NCBI RefSeq assembly: GCF_003325375.1
Contig: NZ_CP030862.1
Span: 4,219,501 to 4,283,500 of the forward strand
DNA: 64,000 bases
Direction: 5' to 3'
Source: Streptomyces globosus
GTDB taxonomy: Bacteria; Actinomycetota; Actinomycetes; Streptomycetales; Streptomycetaceae
Shown here: piece by piece, positions 44,239-52,853 of the stretch
Layout: each line of letters starts with the position of its first letter
Numbering within the stretch: the stretch's first letter is position 1
Notes under the pieces: generated by a model
Told to the model about the DNA's origin: nothing
The model's input: only the letters and a program-made list of their open reading frames with translations
Databases searched by the model: none
Position numbers and translations under genes: made by a program

Positions 44239-46374
44239 GTGACGGCGAGACCGGACAGCGGCCCGGGCCGCGAAGCCCTGGCCCGGGTGCTCGTGCGGGC
44301 GGCCGGCGAGGCGGTGCGGGCCGTCGGCGGGTTCGCGGGCGGGGTGTATCTGCGCTCGGGGGCCGGGGGTGTGCTGCTGATGGCGGCGCTGACCGGGGCG
44401 CCGGGCCCGCTGTTCCGGCCGTGGTGGCGGATCCAGGTGAACCGGCCGTTCCCGGTCGCCGAGGCGCACCGCACAGGTTCGGCCGTGTACCTGCCGGACG
44501 CGGAGTCGGCGACGCGGCGGTTCCCGCAGCTGATGGCCGGGCTGCCGTACCGGTACGGGTCGCTGTACGAGCCGGTCACGGCCGGCGGGGACCGGTTCGG
44601 GGTGCTGTTCGTGCTGCGCCCGCCCACGCCGGGCGCCGCGGTGCCGGCCGTGGACCGGGAGCGGCTGCGGGCGGTCGCGGCCGGGCTGGCCGTCGAGCTG
44701 GCGGCCCTGGCGGCGGCCGGGGACGCGGTGGAGTGGGCGGGTGATCCGGTGGTGGCGCCGCCGCCGGGGCGTGCGCAGGGGGCGCGGGAGGCGTTGGACC
44801 GGTTTCCGCGGGCGGTGCTGTCCCTGGACCGCGGGGGCCGCATCCGGTACGTGAACGCGGCGGCGGCCCGGCTGGGCGCGGGCGGGCCGGAGCTTCGGGG
44901 GCGGCTGCTGTGGGAGGCGGTGCCGTGGCTGGGGCACCCGGCGTACGAGGACCACTTCCGGGCGGTGTTCATGGCGGGCGACCCGGTCCACTTCCCGGCA
45001 CGGCGGGGCCGGCAGCCGCCCGGGGAGTGGGTGGCGGTCGACCTGTACCCGGGGCCGGACGGGGTGACGGTCGTCATCGGCGGGACGGAGGAGCCGGCGT
45101 ACGCGCCGGAGGCGGTGGTGCGTCCCGGCGCGGACCTGGGGGCGCCCGCGGACCGGGCGTCGGCGCTGTACCGGCCGGTGGCGCTGGCGATCGCGCTGAC
45201 GGAGGCGGTGACGGCCCGGCAGGTGTCGGCGGTGGTGACGCAGGAGCTGCTGCCGGCGTTCGGGGGCCGCCAGCTGGCGATCTACCTGCTGAGCGACCGC
45301 CACCTGTACCTGGCGTGGGAGACGGGTTTCCCGCAGGGGTTCCTGGACCGGTTCGACGGGGTGGGGCTCGACGCGCGGCTGCCGGGCGTGGAGACGCTGA
45401 CCTCGGGCCGGCCGATCTTCTTCGAGTCGATGGAGCACCTGGCCGCCGCGTACCCGGGGATCCCGCTGGACGCGCACGTGGGTGCGCGGGCGTTCCTGCC
45501 GCTGATCGCGTCGGGGCGGCCGGTGGGCTCCTGCATCCTCGGCTTCGACGCGCCCCGCGGCTTCAGCCCGGAGGAGCGCACGGTCCTGACGGCGCTGGCG
45601 GGGCTGATCGCACAGGCGCTGGAGCGGGCGCAGCGCTACGACTCGGAGGCGGCCCTGGCGCGGGGCCTGCAGTCGGCGCTGCTGCCGCACCGGCTGCCGG
45701 AGCGGCGGCACGTCACGACGGTGGGCCGGTACCTGCCGGGGACGGTGGGGATGGATGTGGGCGGGGACTGGTACGACGTCGTGGAGACGGCCGGAGGCCT
45801 GCTGGCGCTGGTCATCGGGGACGTGCAGGGGCACGGTGTGGCGGCGGCGGCGACGATGGGCCAGGTGCGCAGTGCGGTACGGGCGTTCGCGCTGAGCGGG
45901 AACACGCCGGAGCAGGTCGTCGCGGGCACGAACCGGCTGCTGATCGACCTGGACCCGGGGCAGTTCGCGAGCTGCTGCTACGTGGTCCTCGACCCGGTGT
46001 CGGGGCGGGCGCAGGCGGTGCGGGCGGGGCATCCGCAACCGCTGCTGCGGCACGCGGACGGGCGGGCCGAGGTGCTGGACCTGCCGGGCGGGGTGGTGCT
46101 GGGGATCGATCCGGACGCCGTGTACCCGGTGGCGGACTTCCGGCTGGCGCCGGGGGCGGTCCTCGCGATGTACACGGACGGGCTGGTGGAGATGCCGGAC
46201 ACGGACATCGACGTGGGGGTCGAGCGGCTGCGGGCGGCGCTGGCCGCGGCCCCGCCGTCGCCGCTGGAGGAGACGGCGGACCGGCTGATCGGCGTGGTGC
46301 GCGGGGTCGAGGACAGGGCGGACGACGTGGCGCTGCTGCTGGCCTCGCGGGAGGCCGCCCCGCGGCGGCCGTGA
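44239..46374 (+). CDS. GAF-PAS-GAF-SpoIIE phosphatase (multidomain sensor)
   Basis: A 711-residue sensor phosphatase. Residues 1-150 look like a GAF-type sensor (AVRAVGGFAGGVYLRSGAGG, YGSLYEPVTAGGDRFGVLF). A PAS-like segment at about 180-290 (FPRAVLSLDRGGRIRYVNAA) and a second GAF domain (about 310-460; LPLIASGRPVGSCILGFDAP) follow. The SpoIIE/PP2C domain (about 480-705) has LQSALLPHRLPE, VGGDWYDVVETAGGLLALVI, GDVQGHGVAAAATMGQ, MYTDGLVEMPDTDIDVG and an intact terminal ADDVALLLA. It probably dephosphorylates an anti-anti-sigma factor in response to ligand or redox signals. The start is GTG 44239. Confidence 0.85.
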   Translation: MTARPDSGPGREALARVLVRAAGEAVRAVGGFAGGVYLRSGAGGVLLMAALTGAPGPLFRPWWRIQVNRPFPVAEAHRTGSAVYLPDAESATRRFPQLMAGLPYRYGSLYEPVTAGGDRFGVLFVLRPPTPGAAVPAVDRERLRAVAAGLAVELAALAAAGDAVEWAGDPVVAPPPGRAQGAREALDRFPRAVLSLDRGGRIRYVNAAAARLGAGGPELRGRLLWEAVPWLGHPAYEDHFRAVFMAGDPVHFPARRGRQPPGEWVAVDLYPGPDGVTVVIGGTEEPAYAPEAVVRPGADLGAPADRASALYRPVALAIALTEAVTARQVSAVVTQELLPAFGGRQLAIYLLSDRHLYLAWETGFPQGFLDRFDGVGLDARLPGVETLTSGRPIFFESMEHLAAAYPGIPLDAHVGARAFLPLIASGRPVGSCILGFDAPRGFSPEERTVLTALAGLIAQALERAQRYDSEAALARGLQSALLPHRLPERRHVTTVGRYLPGTVGMDVGGDWYDVVETAGGLLALVIGDVQGHGVAAAATMGQVRSAVRAFALSGNTPEQVVAGTNRLLIDLDPGQFASCCYVVLDPVSGRAQAVRAGHPQPLLRHADGRAEVLDLPGGVVLGIDPDAVYPVADFRLAPGAVLAMYTDGLVEMPDTDIDVGVERLRAALAAAPPSPLEETADRLIGVVRGVEDRADDVALLLASREAAPRRP

Positions 46375-46411
46375 GACTCCGGGGGCGGCCGGGCCGGGCT
46401 GCGGCGCGCCG

Positions 46412-48220
46412 TCAGTGCGGCGCGGAAGGGGGGCCGCCGGGGGTGAAGAGGGTGAGGACGGTGTTGACGAGGCCGATGTGGCTGAACGCCTGCGGGAAGT
46501 TGCCGAGTTGGCGGTCGGAGACGGGGTCGTACTCCTCGGCGAGGAGGCCGACGTCGTTGCGGACGGCGAGCAGCCGTTCGAACAGCTCCCGCGCCTCCTT
46601 GTCGCGGCCGGTGAGGTGGAGGGCGTCGGCCAGCCAGAAGGAGCAGGCGAGGAAGGCTCCTTCGTCGCCGGGCAGCCCGTCGACGGAGGGCCCTTCGGTG
46701 CTGTAGCGGCGGAGGAGGCCGCCGTTGCTGCCGAGTTCGGCGCGGACGGCGTCGACGGTGCCGATCACGCGCGGGTCGTCGGGCGGGAGGAAGCCGACGC
46801 GCGGGATGAGGAGGGTGGCGGCGTCGAGTTCGCGGGAGCCGTAGAACTGGGTGAAGGTGTTGCGCTCGGGGTCGTAGCCGTTCGCGCAGACGTCGCGGTG
46901 GACCTCGTCGCGCATGGCGCGCCAGCGTTCGACGTCGCCGAGCTCGGAGGGGTCCCGTTCCAGGGTGCGGACGGCGCGGTCGGCGGCGACCCAGGCCATC
47001 ACCTTGGAGTGGACGAAGTGGCGGCGGGGGCCGCGGACCTCCCACAGTCCCTCGTCGGGGCGGCGCCAGTTGTGCTCCAGGAAGTCGAGGAGGGCGAGTT
47101 GGATGCGCCAGCCCTGGCGCTCGGCGGGCAGGCCGGCGGTGCGGGCCAGGTGGAGGGTGTCGAGGACCTGGCCGTACACGTCGAGCTGGAGCTGGTCGAC
47201 GGCGGCGTTGCCGATGCGGACGGGCGCGGAGCGCTCGTAGCCGGGCAGCCAGGGCAGCTCGGTCTCGGGCAGGCGCCGCTCGCCGCCGAGCCCGTACATG
47301 ATCTGCAGGTCGGCGGGGTCGCCGGCGACGGCGCGGAGCAGCCATTCGCGCCAGGCGCGGGCCTCGTCGAGGTAGCCGGTGGCGATGAGGGAGCCGAGGG
47401 TGAGGGTGGAGTCGCGCAGCCAGCAGTAGCGGTAGTCCCAGTTGCGGACGCCGCCGATCTCCTCGGGGAGCGAGGTGGTCGCGGCGGCGGCGATGCCGCC
47501 GGTGGGGGCGTAGGTGAGGGCCTTGAGGGTGATCAGGGAGCGGGTGACGGCCTCCCGGTAGGGGCCCTCGTAGGAGCACTGCGCGGTCCATGCCCGCCAG
47601 TCCTCGATGCAGTGCTGCAGGGCGGTGTCGGGGTCGACGGGGCGTGGCCGGGGTTCGTGCGAGGGGTGCCAGGTGAGGACGAACGCGACGCGGTCGCCGG
47701 CGGTGACGGTGAACTCGGAGCAGGTGCTGTTGGCCTCGCCCCAGGTGGGCACGGGCGGTTCGCTGCGGAACCAGGCGGAGTCGGGGCCGGCGACGGCGAC
47801 GCGCTCGCCGTCGACGCGGCGGACCCAGGGGACGACGTGCCCGTAGTCGAAGCGCAGGCGCAGGGTGCTGCGCACGGTGACGGTGCCGGAGAGGCCTTCC
47901 ACGATGCGCATGACGTCGGGGGCCTTGTCGCGCTGCGGCATGAAGTCGACGACCTTGACGGAGCCTTCCGGGGTCTCCCAGTACGTCTCCAGGACCAGGG
48001 TGTCGTCGAGGTAGGCGCGGCGGGTGCACGTCTCGTCCGAGGCGGCCGCGGCGGGGGCGAGGCGCCAGTGGCCGTTCTCGCGGGTGCCGAGGAGGGCGGC
48101 GAAGCAGGCGGCGGAGTCGAAGCGGGGCAGGCACAGCCAGTCGATGGACCCGTCGCGGCCGACGAGCGCGCTCGTCATCAGGTCGCCGATGATTGCGTAG
48201 TCTTCGATGGGTTGTGTCAT
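46412..48220 (-). CDS. Glycoside hydrolase family 15 protein (trehalase/glucoamylase-like)
   Basis: A 602-residue GH15 enzyme. The N-terminal beta-sandwich domain has IEDYAIIGDLMTSALVGRDG and SIDWLCLPRFDSAACFAALL. The (alpha/alpha)6 barrel follows, with GGVRNWDYRYCWLRDSTLTL, GNAAVDQLQLDVYGQVLDTL, VHSKVMAWVAADRA and the C-terminal catalytic region LPGDEGAFLACSFWLADALH, ending NFPQAFSHIGLVNTVL. It has no signal peptide, so it is cytoplasmic. Mycobacterial proteins of this type hydrolyse trehalose; glucoamylase or oligosaccharide activity is possible. The start is ATG 48220. It is unlinked to other sugar genes here. Confidence 0.9.
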   Translation of the reverse strand: MTQPIEDYAIIGDLMTSALVGRDGSIDWLCLPRFDSAACFAALLGTRENGHWRLAPAAAASDETCTRRAYLDDTLVLETYWETPEGSVKVVDFMPQRDKAPDVMRIVEGLSGTVTVRSTLRLRFDYGHVVPWVRRVDGERVAVAGPDSAWFRSEPPVPTWGEANSTCSEFTVTAGDRVAFVLTWHPSHEPRPRPVDPDTALQHCIEDWRAWTAQCSYEGPYREAVTRSLITLKALTYAPTGGIAAAATTSLPEEIGGVRNWDYRYCWLRDSTLTLGSLIATGYLDEARAWREWLLRAVAGDPADLQIMYGLGGERRLPETELPWLPGYERSAPVRIGNAAVDQLQLDVYGQVLDTLHLARTAGLPAERQGWRIQLALLDFLEHNWRRPDEGLWEVRGPRRHFVHSKVMAWVAADRAVRTLERDPSELGDVERWRAMRDEVHRDVCANGYDPERNTFTQFYGSRELDAATLLIPRVGFLPPDDPRVIGTVDAVRAELGSNGGLLRRYSTEGPSVDGLPGDEGAFLACSFWLADALHLTGRDKEARELFERLLAVRNDVGLLAEEYDPVSDRQLGNFPQAFSHIGLVNTVLTLFTPGGPPSAPH

Positions 48221-48320
48221 TCGTGCGCTTTTCCCGCGGATCGGCTGCACCAATCAGCGGAAGCGGCGCGGGCGGCGCCCCGTCGGCCCGTGGCGGACGG
48301 GCGGGCGGGGCGCCGGTGCG

Positions 48321-48878
48321 TCAGGAGCGGACGAGGAGCGTGACGGCCGCGGCGGCGATGCCGACGGCGAGCGCGACCGCGCCGTGGGTCAGCCGGTGGG
48401 CGCGCAGGAAGGGCACGAGGCGGTCGACGGCGTGGCGGCCGGGGCCGGTGAGGGTGAGGGCCGCGGCGGCGGCGGTGAGCAGGAGTTCGTACTCCATGCC
48501 GCCCTTGGTGGCGAAGAAGGACTCGGTGCCGTGCACGGCGATCGCGTTGATCATGGTGCCGACGACGGCGGCTCCGGCGAGCGGGGTGAGGACGCCCAGG
48601 GCGAGGCCGAGGCCGCCGAGGGTCTCGGTGAGGCCGGCGACGACGGCCATCGCGTCGCCCGCCGGGTAGCCGACGGAGGTGAAGAACTTCCCGGTGCCGC
48701 TGATGCCGCCGCCCCCGAACCAGCCGAAGAGCTTCTGGGCGCCGTGGGCGGCGATCGTCAGGCCGAGGACGAGGCGGAGCAGGAGGAGGCCGGCGTCGTA
48801 TCCGGGTGCGGAGAGGGCGAGGGGGGCGGCCGGTGCGGCGGCCTGCGGCTGCGTCGTGGCGACGGAGGGGCTGGTCAT
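48321..48878 (-). CDS. DoxX-family membrane protein
   Basis: A 185-residue DoxX/DoxD-type membrane protein with four hydrophobic segments: LLLLRLVLGLTIAAHGAQKL with family residues GAQKLFGWFGG, AVVAGLTETLGGLGLALGVL, a segment around MINAIAVHG, and ELLLTAAAAALTLTGPGRHA, plus a C-terminal hydrophobic stretch. Members often take part in thiol or redox stress complexes, or quinone-linked oxidation. It is divergent from a MarR-type regulator, with two related AT-rich palindromes between them, so regulation by that protein is very likely. Confidence 0.85.
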   Translation of the reverse strand: MTSPSVATTQPQAAAPAAPLALSAPGYDAGLLLLRLVLGLTIAAHGAQKLFGWFGGGGISGTGKFFTSVGYPAGDAMAVVAGLTETLGGLGLALGVLTPLAGAAVVGTMINAIAVHGTESFFATKGGMEYELLLTAAAAALTLTGPGRHAVDRLVPFLRAHRLTHGAVALAVGIAAAAVTLLVRS

Positions 48879-48922
48879 GGGGATCCTTCCGGTCGGGCGG
48901 CCCCTCGGCGGCGAGGGGAGTT

Positions 48923-48936
48923 GTTCAAATTCGAAC
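48923..48936. promoter_or_regulatory. MarR-type operator, site 1
   Basis: GTTCAAATTCGAAC is a near-perfect inverted repeat in a region much richer in A/T than its surroundings. It lies 45 bases upstream of the doxX-type start and shares TTCAAATT-GAA with site 2. Confidence 0.7.
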
Positions 48937-48963
48937 CGCCATCCTTGCCGACAGTAGCGAGTG

Positions 48964-48977
48964 ATTCAAATTGGAAC
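48964..48977. promoter_or_regulatory. MarR-type operator, site 2
   Basis: ATTCAAATTGGAAC repeats the motif of site 1 exactly 41 bases further on, about four helical turns, so both would face the same side of the DNA. It ends 20 bases before the marR-type ATG, suggesting autoregulation. Confidence 0.7.
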
Positions 48978-48997
48978 AACCTGTGTACCCTGGGGGC

Positions 48998-49459
48998 ATG
49001 GCTGGAACGAGATGGCTGGACGAGCGGGAGATGCGCGCCTGGAGGGGTTTCCTGGCGGCTTCCGCCCTGGTGAACCGGCATCTGGACCAGCAGCTCAAGG
49101 ACGACTCCGGACTCTCCCACCCGCAGTACGAGATACTGGTGCGGCTCGCGGCTGCGCCCCGCAACGAGCTCCGGATGACGGAACTCGCCAATGGCCTGAT
49201 CAACTCGAAGAGCGGCCTGACCTACCAGGTGACGCAGATGGAGAAGGCCGGGCTCGTGCAGCGCCGCAGCTGCCCCTCCGACGTCCGCGGGGTCTTCGCC
49301 GTCCTCACGGAGGCGGGCCGCGCCCGCCTGGAGGAGGCCGCCCCCGGGCATGTGGCGGCGGTCCGCGAGGTGCTCATCGACGTGCTGACCCCGGCGCAGC
49401 TGGAGGCCGTCGCCGACGGGCTCGGCGAGGTCAGCCGCCGGCTGCGGGAGCAGGGCTGA
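48998..49459 (+). CDS. MarR-family transcriptional regulator
   Basis: A 153-residue winged-helix regulator: LSHPQYEILVRLAAAPRNEL, the recognition segment MTELANGLINSKSGLTYQVT, the wing KAGLVQRRSCPSDVRGVFAV and dimerisation helices at both ends. ATG 48998 is supported by GGGGG just upstream and by the length of the family; an in-frame TTG at 48971 would place the start inside operator site 2. The cysteine in the wing (RRSCPSD) might be a sensing residue, but this is speculative. It is divergent from the doxX-type gene. Confidence 0.85.
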   Translation: MAGTRWLDEREMRAWRGFLAASALVNRHLDQQLKDDSGLSHPQYEILVRLAAAPRNELRMTELANGLINSKSGLTYQVTQMEKAGLVQRRSCPSDVRGVFAVLTEAGRARLEEAAPGHVAAVREVLIDVLTPAQLEAVADGLGEVSRRLREQG

Positions 49460-49506
49460 CACGGCGGCCGTCCGGCTGCGGTGCGCGGAACGGGTAGGGA
49501 GGGTGC

Positions 49507-49812
49507 ATGGACACGACGACGCTCTGGCTGACGGCCGCGGCGGCGGCCGGCCTCGCGCTGGCCGCCACGGCGGCCGTGCTCCTGGTACGGGTGGTGCGGG
49601 CGCGGCGGATGCTGCTGGACGCGGGGGTGCCGCTGCGCGACAAGGCCCTGTTCTGGGCGGCCGTCGTCTACACGGTCTCGCCGGTGGACCTGGTGCCCGA
49701 CCCGGTCTACCTCGACGACATCGGCGTACTGCTCTTCGCGCTGCGCTCGCTGCGGGCCGCCGCGCACGCGGTGCGCCGGGAGCCCGCGGCGAAGGAGCCG
49801 GAGGCGGTCTGA
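49507..49812 (+). CDS. DUF1232 (YkvA-like) small membrane protein
   Basis: A 101-residue protein. An N-terminal membrane helix (residues 7-28) is followed by the DUF1232 motif AVVYTVSPVDLVPDPVYLDD and a second hydrophobic segment IGVLLFALRSLRAAAHAV. The family's function is unknown. ATG 49507 has GGGAGG six bases upstream. It ends four bases before the convergent AlkB-like gene. Confidence 0.8.
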   Translation: MDTTTLWLTAAAAAGLALAATAAVLLVRVVRARRMLLDAGVPLRDKALFWAAVVYTVSPVDLVPDPVYLDDIGVLLFALRSLRAAAHAVRREPAAKEPEAV

Positions 49813-49815
49813 GCG

Positions 49816-50478
49816 TCAGGCCACGCCGCGCGGCCGGTACTGGATGCTGATGCGGGGGCCGACGGCCTTGGCGGACTTGGGCACGGCATGCTCCATGGTG
49901 CGCTGGCAGGAGCCGCCCATCACGGCCAGGTCGCCGTGGCCGAGGGGGAGGCGCAGCAGGGTCGGCCCGCCGCCGCGGGCGCGCAGGACGAGGTCGCGCG
50001 GGTCGCCGACGGAGACGATGGCGACCATGGTGTCCTCGGTGGCGGAGCGGCCGGTGCGGTCGCCGTGCCAGGCGACGCTGTCGCGGCCGTCGCGGTAGAG
50101 GCAGAGGCCCGCGGTGGCGAACGGCTCGCCGAGCTCGGCGGCGTAGTGCCGGGAGAGGGTCTCGCGGGCCTCTGCGAGGACGGGGTGCGGAAGCGGCTCG
50201 CCTTCGCCGTAGTGGGCGAGAAGCCGCGGCACGGCGACGTCCTGCTCGTACATGCGGCGGCGCTCGGCGCGCCACGGGACATGCTCGGCGAGGTGGGCGA
50301 AGAGGGCGTCCGCGCCGGTGAGCCAGCCCGGCAGGTGGTCGACCCAGGCACCGGATCCCAGCGGGGTGCGGCACAGGCCGGCGAGCGGTCCGAGCCCGAT
50401 GTCCTCCCCCTGGTCGAAGAGGGAGCCCTGGAGGCCGGGGAGGCTGCCCGGTGCGGAGGGGCCGCGGAGGGTGCTCAT
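49816..50478 (-). CDS. AlkB-like 2-oxoglutarate/Fe(II) dioxygenase
   Basis: A 220-residue protein matching the AlkB DNA/RNA demethylase family. Iron ligands H138 and D140 (AWHGDRTG) and H197 (MEHAVPKS), and 2-oxoglutarate arginines R209 and R215 (GPRISIQYRPRG), are all present. FDQGEDIGLGPLAGL and AWVDHLPGWLTGADALFAHL precede the core. It probably repairs alkylated bases by oxidative demethylation. I chose ATG 50478; upstream in-frame codons run into a spacer. There is no ada-type operon alongside. Confidence 0.85.
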   Translation of the reverse strand: MSTLRGPSAPGSLPGLQGSLFDQGEDIGLGPLAGLCRTPLGSGAWVDHLPGWLTGADALFAHLAEHVPWRAERRRMYEQDVAVPRLLAHYGEGEPLPHPVLAEARETLSRHYAAELGEPFATAGLCLYRDGRDSVAWHGDRTGRSATEDTMVAIVSVGDPRDLVLRARGGGPTLLRLPLGHGDLAVMGGSCQRTMEHAVPKSAKAVGPRISIQYRPRGVA

Positions 50479-50725
50479 GGGTCCAGCGTACCTCGCCACT
50501 CGAACATCTGCTCGATTACATGGGTCGCTGCGCCCTCGAACGCCGCCGCGTGGCGCACCGGTCCGGCAGGTGATCCGGCGCCCCCGTCCCGTGCGCGTTC
50601 CGTGACGCTGCGCCGCGGCGGCGCATAGGCTCGCCTCCGATCACCGAGGACGCCGACGGGGGCCGCCGGGCCCGCGCCCGGCCCGCCCCGCCGCCCCGCC
50701 CCGCCGCTCCACTCCGGGAGACGCC

Positions 50726-51730
50726 ATGAGGATGCTGATCAACAGTCCCGAGACCGTCGTCGCCGACGCCCTGCGCGGCATCGCGGCCGCCCACCCCGAC
50801 CTGGAGGTCGACGTCGAGCGGCGGATCGTCGTACGGCGCGGCGCGCGCGAGGGCGGGCGCGTCGGCCTGGTCTCGGGCGGCGGCTCCGGGCACGAGCCGC
50901 TGCACGCCGGCTTCGTCGGCCCCGGCATGCTGTCGGCGGCCTGCCCCGGCGAGGTGTTCACCTCGCCCGTTCCGGACCAGATGCTGCGGGCGGCCGCCGC
51001 CGTCGACTCCGGGCAGGGCGTGCTCTTCGTCGTCAAGAACTACACGGGCGACGTGCTGAACTTCCGGATGGCCGCCGAACTCGCCGAGGAGGACGGCATC
51101 CGCATCGAGCAGGTGCTGGTCAACGACGACGTCGCGGTCACCGACAGCCTGTACACCGCAGGCCGGCGCGGCACCGGAGCCACCCTGTTCGTCGAGAAGA
51201 TCGCCGGAGCGGCGGCCGAGGCGGGGGCCCCGCTGGAGGAGGTCGCGGAGATCGCCCGCCGGGTCAACGCGGCCTCGCGCAGCTTCGGCGTGGCGCTCAG
51301 CGCCTGCACGACGCCCGCCAAGGGCAGCCCGACCTTCGACCTGCCGGACGGCGAACTGGAGTTGGGCATCGGCATCCACGGCGAGCCGGGCCGCGAGCGG
51401 CGCCCCGTGATGCCGTCGCGGGAGATCGCGCGGATCGCGGTGGGCGCCGTCGCGGACGAGCTGGAGCGGATCGCGCCGCAGGACGGGCGGGTCCTCGCCC
51501 TCGTCAACGGCATGGGTGCCACCCCACTGCTGGAGCTGTACGGGTTCACCGCCGACGTCTGCGCGGTTCTCGCGGAGCGGGGCGTGCACGTCGCCCGGAC
51601 GCTCGTCGGGAACTACGTCACCTCGCTGGACATGGCGGGCTGTTCGGTGACGCTGTGCCGCGCCGACGAGGAACTGCTGCGTCTCTGGGACGCGCCCGTG
51701 CGGACGGCCGCGCTGCGGTGGGGCGCCTGA
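50726..51730 (+). CDS. dhaK: Dihydroxyacetone kinase, DhaK subunit
   Basis: A 334-residue substrate-binding subunit of the PTS-dependent dihydroxyacetone kinase. LVSGGGSGHEPLHAGFVG binds dihydroxyacetone, and the histidine in ELGIGIHGEPG forms the covalent hemiaminal with the substrate. KNYTGDVLNFRMAAELA and NGMGATPLLELYGF are also conserved. ATG 50726 has GGGAG five bases upstream. It is the first gene of dhaKLM. Phosphate comes from phosphoenolpyruvate through the PTS, DhaM and DhaL. Confidence 0.95.
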   Translation: MRMLINSPETVVADALRGIAAAHPDLEVDVERRIVVRRGAREGGRVGLVSGGGSGHEPLHAGFVGPGMLSAACPGEVFTSPVPDQMLRAAAAVDSGQGVLFVVKNYTGDVLNFRMAAELAEEDGIRIEQVLVNDDVAVTDSLYTAGRRGTGATLFVEKIAGAAAEAGAPLEEVAEIARRVNAASRSFGVALSACTTPAKGSPTFDLPDGELELGIGIHGEPGRERRPVMPSREIARIAVGAVADELERIAPQDGRVLALVNGMGATPLLELYGFTADVCAVLAERGVHVARTLVGNYVTSLDMAGCSVTLCRADEELLRLWDAPVRTAALRWGA

Positions 51731-51786
51731 GCATAAGGTGGCGGGCGGGACCGCCGGCCGGTGGGGTGCGAGGCGAGGAGACCGAG

Positions 51787-52383
51787 TTGCGTGACACTGA
51801 ATTCTTCAGGCGCTGGATGGCGGCCGCCGCTGCCTCCGTGGAGCGCGAGGCGGACCGGCTGACGGAGCTCGACTCCCCCATCGGGGACGCCGACCACGGA
51901 AGCAACATGCTGCGCGGCTTCACGGCGGTGCAGGCCGCACTGGAGTCGGAGCCGCCCGCCACGCCGGCCGCGGTGCTCGGGCTCGCGGGCCGGACCCTGA
52001 TCTCGACGGTGGGCGGCGCCTCCGGCCCCCTGTACGGGACGCTGCTGCGCCGCACCGGCAAAGAGCTGGGCGACGCCGCCGAGGTCACCGACGAGGACCT
52101 GCGCACGGCGCTGGACGCGGGTGTCGCCGCGGTCTCCGCCCTGGGCGGCGCCGCGGCGGGCGACAAGACGATGCTGGACGCGCTGCTGCCCGGCGTGGCG
52201 GCGCTCGGCACCTCCTACCGGGCGGCCGCGGAGGCGGCGGAGGCCGGCGCGCTGGCCACGGTCCCCATGCTCGCCCGGAAGGGCAGGGCGAGCTACCTGG
52301 GCGAGCGGAGCATCGGCCACCAGGACCCGGGGGCGACGTCCTCGGCGCTGCTGCTGGCGGCCCTGGCGGAGGCGGCCGGATGA
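51787..52383 (+). CDS. dhaL: Dihydroxyacetone kinase, DhaL subunit (TTG start)
   Basis: A 198-residue ADP-binding subunit that transfers phosphate to dihydroxyacetone bound in DhaK. The metal-binding aspartates are in LDSPIGDADHGSNMLRGF, with ISTVGGASGPLYGTLLRRTG, AAAGDKTMLDALLP and SIGHQDPGATSSALL later. I chose TTG 51787 because AGGAG ends six bases upstream; GTG 51766 is an in-frame alternative. It lies 56 bases after dhaK and overlaps dhaM by four bases. Confidence 0.9.
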   Translation: MRDTEFFRRWMAAAAASVEREADRLTELDSPIGDADHGSNMLRGFTAVQAALESEPPATPAAVLGLAGRTLISTVGGASGPLYGTLLRRTGKELGDAAEVTDEDLRTALDAGVAAVSALGGAAAGDKTMLDALLPGVAALGTSYRAAAEAAEAGALATVPMLARKGRASYLGERSIGHQDPGATSSALLLAALAEAAG

Positions 52384-52784
52384 GCGGCGGGCCGGTCGGG
52401 ATCGTCCTGGTGTCGCACAGCGCGCGGGTCGCGGAGTCGGTCGCGGAGCTGGCGGCCGGGCTGGCGGCCGGCGGGGCGGTGGCCCCGGTGGCGGCGGCGG
52501 GCGGCACCGCCGGCGGCGGCCTGGGGACGAGCGCGGAGCGGATCGCGGCGGCCGCGCGGGAAGTGGACCGCGGGGCGGGCGTGGCCCTGATCGCGGACCT
52601 CGGCAGCGCGGTGCTGACGGTGAAGGCGCTGCTGGCGGACGACGAGCTGCCGCCGCGGTCCCGCCTGGTGGACGCCCCGTTCGTGGAAGGCGCGGTGGCG
52701 GCGCTCGTCGCGGCCTCGTCCGGGGCCTCCCTAGACGCCGTCGCCGCGGCGGCGCAGGAGGCGTACGACTATCGCAAGGGCTGA
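52380..52784 (+). CDS. dhaM: PTS-dependent DHA kinase phosphotransferase subunit DhaM
   Basis: A 134-residue EIIA-mannose-type subunit: GIVLVSHSARVAESVAELA with the phosphoryl-accepting histidine, and ADLGSAVLTVKALL. It contains only the EIIA-like domain, without the HPr and EI parts fused in some bacteria, so it must receive phosphate from the general PTS encoded elsewhere. The ATG overlaps the dhaL stop (ATGA), indicating coupled translation. Confidence 0.9.
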   Translation: MSGGPVGIVLVSHSARVAESVAELAAGLAAGGAVAPVAAAGGTAGGGLGTSAERIAAAAREVDRGAGVALIADLGSAVLTVKALLADDELPPRSRLVDAPFVEGAVAALVAASSGASLDAVAAAAQEAYDYRKG

Positions 52785-52786
52785 CC

Positions 52787-52833
52787 GCGCGGCGGGGCGG
52801 CGCGCCCGGGCAGGGGCTCCCGCCCCGCCGCGC
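52787..52833. terminator. Hairpin between convergent dhaM and S4 gene
   Basis: GCGCGGCGGGGCG (52787-52799) pairs perfectly with CGCCCCGCCGCGC (52821-52833). The 21-base loop can pair further. It starts two bases after the dhaM stop and probably ends transcription from both sides. Confidence 0.65.
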
Positions 52834-52853
52834 ACACCGCCCCGCCGCGGGGG

